From Hyphomicrobiales bacterium (GTDB lineage: Bacteria; Pseudomonadota; Alphaproteobacteria; Rhizobiales; Aestuariivirgaceae), in contig JALWJW010000131.1 of the NCBI GenBank assembly GCA_026996935.1, forward strand, positions 1-5,132: DNA of 5,132 nucleotides. The letters are read 5' to 3'. Both the position numbers and the translations under genes were made by a program. A model generated the notes under the pieces. It was not told where the DNA came from. It ran no database searches and saw only the letters and a program-made list of their open reading frames with translations. Positions 1-5,132 of the stretch are shown here, in pieces (position 1 is the first letter of the stretch; every line of letters starts with the position of its first letter).

Positions 1-78
1 ATTTATATCAATGTGTAAACGGTTTGGATAGTGAAATAATCTGCCTTATTGTCGCCGTTTTTCTGCCGATTTTTCGCT

Positions 79-112
79 AAAATTCCAAGCTTTGCCACTT
101 GATTGGAAAATT
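79..112. promoter_or_regulatory. Imperfect inverted repeat, possible operator upstream of the TRAP operon promoter
   Basis: Two 10-base arms (79-88 AAAATTCCAA and 103-112 TTGGAAAATT) are inverted copies matching at 8 of 10 positions. Their perfect core is TTCCAA / TTGGAA, separated by 14 bases. The arm centres lie about 24 bp apart and the core centres about 20 bp apart, close to two helical turns, as expected for a dimeric regulator on one DNA face. The repeat ends 8 bases before the predicted -35 box, a usual place for an activator. The region is AT-rich, so chance is a real alternative. No regulator gene lies in the window to pair with it. Confidence 0.3.
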
Positions 113-120
113 AGTTGCAA

Positions 121-150
121 TTGATACTATTTTTGTGCTTGTCTTATAAC
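121..150 (+). promoter_or_regulatory. Predicted sigma70-type promoter of the TRAP/monooxygenase operon
   Basis: TTGATA at 121-126 matches 5 of 6 bases of the -35 consensus. TATAAC at 145-150 matches 5 of 6 bases of the -10 consensus. The spacer is 18 bases. Transcription would start near position 157, giving a leader of about 57 nt before the start codon at 214. It is the best promoter-like pair I found in the non-coding 213 bases before the operon. The start site is inferred. Confidence 0.6.
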
Positions 151-213
151 ATAACAAAAAAGAGGGTCGTGTTTTTGCATGAATCCTTAAATAATCACAA
201 TCTGGAGGAACTT

Positions 214-1245
214 ATGATTAAAAAAATTCTGGCAGCATGTTTGTTTTCGGGTGCTTTACTGACTGGTAGTGTGGCTGGTCAAGCACAAGAAGTGACATTG
301 AAACTTCATCAGTTTTTACCATCACCAGCAACAATTCCAAAATTGTTCCTGAAACCCTGGGCTGAAAAAGTTGAAAAAGAATCTGGTGGCCGTATTAAGA
401 TTTTACATTTTCCCTCAATGCAACTTGGCGGGCGACCTCCTGCATTGTTTGATCAGGTTAAAGATGGTGTTGCCGATATTGTTTGGACGCTGCCTGGTTA
501 TACGCCCGGGCGCTTTCCTTGTGCGGAGGTGTTTGAGCTTCCCTTTATGATGACCAATGCCGAGGCAACTTCAAAGGCTTTTAATGAATACGCTGCAAAA
601 TATTGTGCGAAAGATTTTAAGGATGTGAAGGTTCTGGCCGTTCATGTGCATGGGCCCGGCATGTTCCATGTTAAGGGTAATGGTATCCATAAATTAGAGG
701 ATATGAAGGGCAAAAAATTGCGTGGCCCAACGCGTATTATCAACAGCCTGCTTAAACGACTTGGTGCCGTGCCAATCGGGATGCCTTTGCCTGCTGTGCC
801 AAGTGCATTGGCAAAGGGTGTAATTGAAGGAACCGTTATTCCATGGGAAGTAACGCGCGCGTTCAAAATTGCTGAATTGACTAAAACTCATACCGAATTT
901 GGTGGCGATCAGGCACTTTATACAGCGGCGTTTATCTTTGCGATGAATAAGGCAAAATATGATGCCTTGCCTGCTGATTTGAAAAAAGTGATTGATAACA
1001 ACTCAGGCGTTGAAACCGGTGGCTGGGCCGGCCGTGTGATGCAGGAGCAGGATGCACCTGCCAAAAAAGTTGCGGTTGATCGTGGTAACAACATCGTCAC
1101 GATTAACGGGGCTGAATTACAGCGCTGGAAAGATGCTGCAAAACCTGTTGTTGCAGCATGGATTGCTGAAATGAATGCCAATGGTCGCCCCGGCCAAGCC
1201 ATGGTGGATGATGCACGGGCGTTGATCGCAAAATATTCTAAGTAA
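214..1245 (+). CDS. dctP: TRAP transporter solute-binding protein, DctP family
   Basis: This is the periplasmic receptor of a tripartite (TRAP) transporter. It binds an organic acid and delivers it to the DctQ-DctM permease encoded downstream. The 343-residue product has normal family length. Residues 1-24 form a Sec signal peptide: a MIKK basic start, a hydrophobic core, and probable cleavage after Ala-24 in AGQA. Family-typical segments follow: a WAEKVEKESGGRIKI region (49-63), MQLGG (69-73), a DGVADIVW/GYTPGRFP stretch (84-102) and FELPFM (107-112). Arg-170 in GKKLRG sits where DctP proteins carry the conserved arginine that pairs with the ligand carboxylate. An upstream in-frame TTG at 115 is rejected: ATG 214 has a strong Shine-Dalgarno (GGAGG, 204-208, 5-base gap) and begins a clean signal peptide, whereas the extension would bury it. 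The ligand is unknown. The pattern resembles the Dctp3/4-like subgroup, from memory only. The nearby hydroxylase hints at an aromatic acid. Confidence 0.95.
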   Translation: MIKKILAACLFSGALLTGSVAGQAQEVTLKLHQFLPSPATIPKLFLKPWAEKVEKESGGRIKILHFPSMQLGGRPPALFDQVKDGVADIVWTLPGYTPGRFPCAEVFELPFMMTNAEATSKAFNEYAAKYCAKDFKDVKVLAVHVHGPGMFHVKGNGIHKLEDMKGKKLRGPTRIINSLLKRLGAVPIGMPLPAVPSALAKGVIEGTVIPWEVTRAFKIAELTKTHTEFGGDQALYTAAFIFAMNKAKYDALPADLKKVIDNNSGVETGGWAGRVMQEQDAPAKKVAVDRGNNIVTINGAELQRWKDAAKPVVAAWIAEMNANGRPGQAMVDDARALIAKYSK

Positions 1246-1255
1246 GAAATGATTA

Positions 1256-1289
1256 AAGGCGGGATTATCTGAAACGATGATTCCGCCTT
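1256..1289 (+). terminator. Intercistronic stem-loop after dctP (partial terminator or mRNA 3'-end stabiliser)
   Basis: Arms 1256-1269 (AAGGCGGGATTATC) and 1276-1289 (GATGATTCCGCCTT) pair over 14 positions without a bulge, with two G-U wobbles, around the 6-base loop TGAAAC. The GC-rich base of the stem is followed by GTTTATTT (1290-1297). This tract is U-rich but broken by G and A, so any termination should be incomplete. The monooxygenase Shine-Dalgarno begins at 1298, directly after it. Read-through must occur if the downstream genes share the promoter at 121-150. The likely effect is more binding-protein mRNA than permease mRNA, by partial termination or by blocking 3' exonucleases. Confidence 0.75.
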
Positions 1290-1307
1290 GTTTATTTGGA
1301 GAGTGAT

Positions 1308-2579
1308 ATGAGCGTTCTCATTGCCGGTGCTGGTATTGGTGGCCTTACTTTGGCTTTAACCTGTCATCAGACTGGTATTCCATTTCGAATTTTTGAGCAG
1401 GTTGAAAAAATTGAACCGCTTGGGGTTGGGATTAATTTGCAACCTCATGCGGTGCGTGAATTGTTTGAGCTGGGCTTGGAAAAAGAACTTGATGCTTTTG
1501 GTGTTCGCACCACTAATGTGACGTATTTCTCAAAACTGGGTGGAAAAATCTGGAACGAACCGCGCGGTAAAGATGCAGGCTATCACTGGCCGCAATACTC
1601 TGTTCATCGCGGTAAACTTCAAACCATGCTGCATGATGCGTTGATGAAGCGCACGCATGACAATATTGTTGAAACAGGCTGTGCGTTTAGCAGTTTTGAG
1701 GAAGATAAGGCCGGTGTGAGCATTAGTTTGCAAGCTCGCGATGGTAAGTTGCTTGAAAAAGTAACAGGTGATGTTCTGATTGGTTGTGATGGTATTCATT
1801 CATCTGTGCGCCATCAGCTTTTTCCTAACGAAGGTCCCCCTGTTTGGGGCGGGGCTATTTTATGGCGCGGCACCACAACGACAGAACCTTTTTTAGATGG
1901 GGCAACCATGGCCATGGCAGGTCATGAGTTTCAAAAATTTGTCACATACCCAATTTCGAAAGTTGATCGGCAAACGGGTAAGGCGTTGATTAACTGGATT
2001 GCGGAATTAAAATTTGATGCCGATAAGGTTTGGAGCAAAGAGGACTGGAACCGACAAGGTGTTCTTGAAGACTTTTTACCAGCATTTGAAAATTGGCACT
2101 TTGATTGGCTGGATGTGCCCAAGCTTATTGTTGATCACAATGCTGTTTATGAATTTCCCATGGTTGATCGAGATCCGCTAGATCAGTGGACGTTTGGTCG
2201 GGTGACGTTGCTGGGTGATGCTGCCCATGCGATGTATCCGATTGGTTCAAACGGGGCAACGCAAGGCATTGTTGATGCAAGAATTTTGGTGCGGCAATTG
2301 CTGGCAACAGGTTTAAACAGTGAGGCTTTGGCAAGTTATGAAAATGAGCGTCGCCCGATAACGTCTAAGATTGTTTTGGCCAATCGCGGTAACGGACCAG
2401 ACCAAATTATGGAAATTGTTGAGCAGAAATGTGCGGGTAAATTTGATGATATTCATCAGGTGATTTCTCAAAGTCAATTAGAAGAGCGGGCAAGTAAATA
2501 TAAACATCTAACTGGTTTTGATGTTGAAACGCTAAATGCTCAACCATCTATCATTCCTAGTGACCAGATAATCAATTGA
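1308..2579 (+). CDS. FAD-dependent aromatic monooxygenase, PhzS/salicylate hydroxylase type
   Basis: This is a cytoplasmic group A flavoprotein monooxygenase. Such enzymes use NAD(P)H and O2 to hydroxylate, sometimes decarboxylatively, an aromatic ring. The 423-residue product carries the full signature. GAGIGG (7-12) is the Rossmann FAD-binding loop, with Glu-30 at the ribose-binding position. An SVHRGKLQ segment (98-105) has the family arginine. The DG motif CDGIHSSVR lies at 160-168, and the GD motif LLGDAAHAMYP at 301-311 is followed by GSNGATQG (313-320). Segments such as PLGVGIN, EPRG, PQYSVHRG and PMVDRDPL strongly recall the phenazine enzyme PhzS, as I remember it. No phenazine genes are present, so a different aromatic or heteroaromatic acid is more likely. 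The ATG at 1308 is chosen over the in-frame TTG at 1296, because GGAGAG at 1298-1303 is a proper ribosome site for it and overlaps that TTG. The gene lies between dctP and dctQ. It probably acts on the imported compound, but that is inference. Confidence 0.9.
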   Translation: MSVLIAGAGIGGLTLALTCHQTGIPFRIFEQVEKIEPLGVGINLQPHAVRELFELGLEKELDAFGVRTTNVTYFSKLGGKIWNEPRGKDAGYHWPQYSVHRGKLQTMLHDALMKRTHDNIVETGCAFSSFEEDKAGVSISLQARDGKLLEKVTGDVLIGCDGIHSSVRHQLFPNEGPPVWGGAILWRGTTTTEPFLDGATMAMAGHEFQKFVTYPISKVDRQTGKALINWIAELKFDADKVWSKEDWNRQGVLEDFLPAFENWHFDWLDVPKLIVDHNAVYEFPMVDRDPLDQWTFGRVTLLGDAAHAMYPIGSNGATQGIVDARILVRQLLATGLNSEALASYENERRPITSKIVLANRGNGPDQIMEIVEQKCAGKFDDIHQVISQSQLEERASKYKHLTGFDVETLNAQPSIIPSDQIIN

Positions 2580-2584
2580 GGGGA
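2578..2584 (+). promoter_or_regulatory. Ribosome binding site that sets the dctQ TTG start
   Basis: GAGGGGA at 2578-2584 overlaps the monooxygenase stop codon (2577-2579) and lies 6 bases before the TTG at 2591. The other in-frame candidates fit less well. A TTG at 2576 overlaps the stop and the site itself, and ATG 2633 has no comparable purine-rich site in front. Termination of the monooxygenase on top of this site suggests translational coupling. Confidence 0.65.
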
Positions 2585-2590
2585 CGGCAA

Positions 2591-3154
2591 TTGGAAAACA
2601 AGCAAGTAAGCGGCATTGCACCAGCACTTGAAATGCGTGTTGGTCAAAAGATTGAAGTTCTAGCGCGAGGCTTAGCGCTGTTGGGTGGCTTTGTTCTGGT
2701 TAGCCTGATTATTCTAACCGTGGTGAGTATTTCAGGGCGGGCGTTTATTTTTGCAGGTCTTGGGCCGGTGCCTGGTGACTTTGAGCTGGTTGAAGTAAGT
2801 AGTGCTTTTGCGGTGTTTTCATTTTTGCCCTGGTGCCAGCTAAAACGCGGGCATGTGACGGTTGACTTGTTTGTGAGCAAATTTTCACCGCGCAAATTGG
2901 CGTTCTTATCACTGGTTGGAAATGTTTTGCTGAGTGTGATGTCGTTGCTTATTTTGTGGCGGTTGGTTTTGGGTACGCTGGAAAAGCAAGTTTATCATGA
3001 AACCACCTTTATTCTTCAGTTTCCTTTGTGGTGGGGCTATGCCGCGTGCATCGTTGGGGCCACGGTTTTTGTTATTGTCTCGGTCTATACGGTTTGGCGC
3101 AGTTTTAATGAAATGTCGGGCGCGGGTGAACAGCAGTTGTTGGGTATTCACTGA
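2591..3154 (+). CDS. dctQ: TRAP transporter small permease, DctQ family
   Basis: This is the small membrane subunit of the TRAP transporter. It pairs with DctM in the inner membrane and helps dock the binding protein. With the TTG start the product is 187 residues, normal for DctQ. Four hydrophobic segments are visible, near residues 24-48, 66-82, 103-127 and 146-168. Family landmarks are PGDFELVE (61-68), the FLPWCQLKRGHVTVD stretch (78-92), ETTFILQFP (137-145) and LWWGY (146-150). The start is inferred from the ribosome site at 2578-2584. Starting at ATG 2633 instead would remove 14 residues of hydrophilic N-terminus and no membrane segment, so function does not decide between them. The gene begins 11 nt after the monooxygenase and ends in a TGATG overlap with dctM, so the three are almost certainly co-transcribed. 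Confidence 0.93.
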   Translation: MENKQVSGIAPALEMRVGQKIEVLARGLALLGGFVLVSLIILTVVSISGRAFIFAGLGPVPGDFELVEVSSAFAVFSFLPWCQLKRGHVTVDLFVSKFSPRKLAFLSLVGNVLLSVMSLLILWRLVLGTLEKQVYHETTFILQFPLWWGYAACIVGATVFVIVSVYTVWRSFNEMSGAGEQQLLGIH

Positions 3155-4488
3155 TGGTTTTTGGTTTGAATAATCTGGAGCTGGCGGGCTGGGTTTTTGT
3201 TGTCCTGATGGTGATGATCTTTGTGCGTATTCCTATCGGTCTGGCAATGCTGGTTTGTGGTATTGTTGGCAATTATCTTGTTAATGGCACATGGATACCT
3301 ATTCTTTCGCAGTTAAAATCTATGCCGTTTGAGACATTTTCCAATTACTCGTTATCGATCGTACCGTTGTTTTTATTGATGGGGCAATTTGCAACTCGGG
3401 GGGGCATGTCTAAAGCCTTGTTCAAGGCCGCCGAAGCATGGCTTGGGCATCATCGTGGCGGTGTGGCGATGTCGGCAATTGGTGCGTGTGGCGGGTTTGG
3501 CGCGATTTGCGGATCATCGCTGGCAACGGCTGCAACCATGGGGCAGGTTGCCTTGCCTGAAATGAAGCGGTTTGGGTATTCTGATGCTCTTTCAACGGGT
3601 GCACTGGCCGCGGGGGGAACGCTGGGAATTTTAATTCCGCCCTCTGTGGTTCTGGTTATTTATGCGGTGCTGGCTGAACAAAATATTGCTAAACTTTTTG
3701 TTGCTGCTTTTATTCCGGGGGTTCTGGCGGCGGTGGGTTATATTATCGCTATCTCGATCTATGTGCGGCTTTATCCTGATGCGGCGGGCCGCCGTGACAA
3801 GGTTGATCTTTCTATAAGGCTAAAAGCATTGCGAGATGTGTGGCCTGTTTTACTGGTTTTTATCGCCGTGATTGGCGGTATCTATTTTGGCGTTTTCACC
3901 CCAACCGAGGCGGCAGCTATTGGTGCGGCAGGCACAGGTTTAATTGCCATTTTTAATGGTGGTTTAAGCTTTGTTTCGTTTAAACAGGCATTGTTAGAAA
4001 CTGCTGTTTCAACAGGTATGATCTTTTTTATTGTGCTGGGGGCGAGTGTTTTTAATACGTTTTTAGGTTTTTCGCAATTGCCGCAAGAGGTGGTTGGCTG
4101 GGTGAGTGCATCGGGCTATAGCCCGTGGCTGATTTTGTTTCTGGTATTGCTTTGCTATCTCATTTTTGGCTGCATCATGGATTCACTTTCGATGATTTTG
4201 CTGACTATTCCAGTGTTCTTCCCAATGATGGCGGCAATGGATTTTGGCCTTTCACCAGAAGAATTTGCCTTGTGGTTTGGTATTCTGGTTCTGATTGTGG
4301 TTGAGGTCGGGTTGATAACCCCGCCAGTTGGGATGAACCTTTTTGTTATTAACTCAATGGCAAAAAATGTGCCGATGTCTCAGACTTATCGCGGGGTTAT
4401 TCCGTTTGTTATGAGTGATCTGATACGGGTGGCGATTTTGGCGATGTTCCCGGCTATTTCATTGGTGCTGGTTCGTTTGATGTTTTGA
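3154..4488 (+). CDS. dctM: TRAP transporter large permease, DctM family
   Basis: This is the transport subunit of the TRAP system, an inner-membrane carrier that moves the ligand with a cation gradient, usually Na+. The 444-residue product is full length and hydrophobic throughout, consistent with 11-12 membrane segments. It shows the two inverted halves of the family. In the first, GSSLATAATMG (120-130) is the hairpin thought to line the ion and ligand site, followed by GILIPPS (158-164). In the second come FTPTEAAAIGA (248-258), MDSLSMILL (342-350) and GLITPPVGMNLFV (386-398). The ATG shares its A with the dctQ stop (TGATG), and no good Shine-Dalgarno precedes it. Translation is therefore probably coupled to dctQ. 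The last 35 bases are also the 3' end of the minus-strand BASS gene. The three TRAP genes appear intact, with no frameshift or missing key motif. Confidence 0.96.
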   Translation: MVFGLNNLELAGWVFVVLMVMIFVRIPIGLAMLVCGIVGNYLVNGTWIPILSQLKSMPFETFSNYSLSIVPLFLLMGQFATRGGMSKALFKAAEAWLGHHRGGVAMSAIGACGGFGAICGSSLATAATMGQVALPEMKRFGYSDALSTGALAAGGTLGILIPPSVVLVIYAVLAEQNIAKLFVAAFIPGVLAAVGYIIAISIYVRLYPDAAGRRDKVDLSIRLKALRDVWPVLLVFIAVIGGIYFGVFTPTEAAAIGAAGTGLIAIFNGGLSFVSFKQALLETAVSTGMIFFIVLGASVFNTFLGFSQLPQEVVGWVSASGYSPWLILFLVLLCYLIFGCIMDSLSMILLTIPVFFPMMAAMDFGLSPEEFALWFGILVLIVVEVGLITPPVGMNLFVINSMAKNVPMSQTYRGVIPFVMSDLIRVAILAMFPAISLVLVRLMF

Positions 4489-5132
4489 ACAAAGAAGCTG
4501 CAATGAAAACAAAAGCACTGAGATTCATAATGAGTGCGTAGGTGATGGACGGGATAATCAGGACGCTATTATGGGCCAATGTTGTGGCGACAAAAATGCC
4601 CATGGCCCCGTTTTGTAAACCACCTTCCAGACTTATGGCTTTAGCAGCGGGCAGCCCCGTGCCAATAGATTTTGCCAACATAAAACCAATGCCCATGATG
4701 GTAATATTTAAAGCAATCATTAAACCACCGATGCTTGGCAGGTTTGAGATCATTGGGCCCCATTGGCTATAAAACGCAGACAAGACAATGGCGGCAAATA
4801 TAGCGATGGATAACGGGCGGGCTTTGTTTTCTAATTTTGTCGCTAAGGCCGGTTTGTATTGGTTGATAAAAATACCAATCAAAACGGGCAAGGTTGAAAT
4901 TACAAAGATACCAATAACCAACCGCCAGACAGGTAAATCAATTTGGGTTGCTGTTTGTGCAAACCATGAAAAGGACATGCCCACGATCAATGGAATGGTA
5001 AACACGCCAGCCAGAGATGAAATCGCGGTAAGGGAAATGGATAGTGCTGTATCGCCTTTGGCGATGTGAGTTAAAAGGTTTGAGGTAATACCGCCCGGGC
5101 TTGCCGCCAAGATCATAACGCCGATGGCCAAC
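4454..5132 (-). CDS. Bile acid:sodium symporter (BASS) family transporter, N-terminus outside window
   Basis: This is an inner-membrane secondary transporter of the bile acid:Na+ symporter superfamily, which moves organic anions such as bile acids, pantoate or keto acids. The visible 225 codons are the C-terminal part. Full-length members have about 300 residues, so roughly the first 80-100 lie beyond the right edge. The TTG at 5131-5129 is an internal Leu codon rather than a start. Visible family motifs are ASPGGITSNLLTHIAKGD (residues 10-27 of the visible part), the first crossover helix region, and LEGGLQNGAMG (168-178). The latter corresponds to the second crossover helix, and its E-x3-Q pair matches the Na+-binding positions known from ASBT homologues. 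The rest is a run of hydrophobic helices. It is convergent with dctM and overlaps it by 35 bp. The extreme end is a short polar tail (KTSNEPAPMK). The substrate cannot be told, nor whether it belongs to the same pathway as the TRAP operon. Confidence 0.9.
   Translation of the reverse strand, partial: LAIGVMILAASPGGITSNLLTHIAKGDTALSISLTAISSLAGVFTIPLIVGMSFSWFAQTATQIDLPVWRLVIGIFVISTLPVLIGIFINQYKPALATKLENKARPLSIAIFAAIVLSAFYSQWGPMISNLPSIGGLMIALNITIMGIGFMLAKSIGTGLPAAKAISLEGGLQNGAMGIFVATTLAHNSVLIIPSITYALIMNLSAFVFIAASLFKTSNEPAPMK

Noticed and set aside
1..80. Tail of an upstream gene: the plus-strand frame starting at base 3 is open until TAA at 78-80.
   Set aside because: Only about 25 codons are visible, with no recognisable motif. 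Two other plus frames close by base 31, so this is not distinguishable from chance. A minus-strand gene leaving the left edge is also unsupported.
115..213. A 33-residue N-terminal extension of the binding protein from TTG 115.
   Set aside because: The ATG at 214 has a strong Shine-Dalgarno and begins a standard signal peptide. The extension overlaps the predicted promoter and would precede the signal peptide.
642..1202. Minus-strand open frames inside dctP as possible antisense genes.
   Set aside because: They lack ribosome sites and recognisable domains and overlap a strongly conserved coding gene, as expected for shadow frames.
1308..2579. Assigning the monooxygenase to phenazine (pyocyanin) synthesis as phzS.
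   Set aside because: The resemblance is family-level and from memory. No phzA-G or phzM genes are visible, and the transporter context points to uptake of an outside compound.
4471..4490. GTTC...GAAC near the dctM stop as a bidirectional terminator.
   Set aside because: Only 4 base pairs form and the interior does not pair, so it is too weak to call.
4571..4603. ATGGGC / GCCCAT inverted repeat as the dctM terminator.
   Set aside because: The stem is only 6 bp with a 22-base loop and no following U run, and it lies inside the BASS coding sequence. It is probably chance.
4542..5069. Plus-strand open frames at 4542-4772 and 4788-5069 as small genes after dctM.
   Set aside because: They lie antisense to the clear BASS gene, have no recognisable domain, and look like mirror frames of a hydrophobic protein.

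Overview
The window reads as a bacterial chromosomal segment, most likely from a Gram-negative proteobacterium. I lean towards an alphaproteobacterium, marine or otherwise low-to-mid GC. That placement is inference: it rests on a complete tripartite TRAP transporter (which needs a periplasm), mid-40s percent GC by eye, and the style of the proteins. No rRNA, tRNA, CRISPR array, insertion sequence or other mobile-element hallmark is visible.

Layout. Positions 1-213 are non-coding and hold a good sigma70-type promoter (TTGATA-N18-TATAAC, 121-150), with an imperfect inverted repeat just upstream (79-112) that could be a regulator site. A four-gene plus-strand operon follows: a periplasmic TRAP solute-binding protein (214-1245), a PhzS/salicylate-hydroxylase-type FAD monooxygenase (1308-2579), the small TRAP permease DctQ (2591-3154) and the large TRAP permease DctM (3154-4488). 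A strong 14-bp stem-loop (1256-1289) sits between the binding-protein gene and the monooxygenase gene. It probably lets the binding protein be made in excess over the downstream proteins. The last three genes are tightly packed, with an 11-nt gap and then a 1-nt stop/start overlap. On the minus strand, a bile acid:sodium symporter (BASS) family gene enters from the right edge. It lacks its N-terminus here, and its 3' end overlaps the end of dctM by 35 bp.

How the genes may work together. The binding protein captures an organic acid in the periplasm, and DctQ-DctM imports it with an ion gradient, normally Na+. A group A flavin hydroxylase encoded between the binding protein and the permease genes suggests that the imported compound, perhaps an aromatic or heteroaromatic carboxylate, is hydroxylated on entry. 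The ligand cannot be read from the sequence. The convergent BASS gene is a second, unrelated secondary transporter for organic anions and may or may not belong to the same pathway. The components are all known families. The unusual points are the enzyme embedded in the transporter operon, the intercistronic hairpin, the TTG start of dctQ and the overlapping convergent 3' ends. I see no evidence for a wholly new system.
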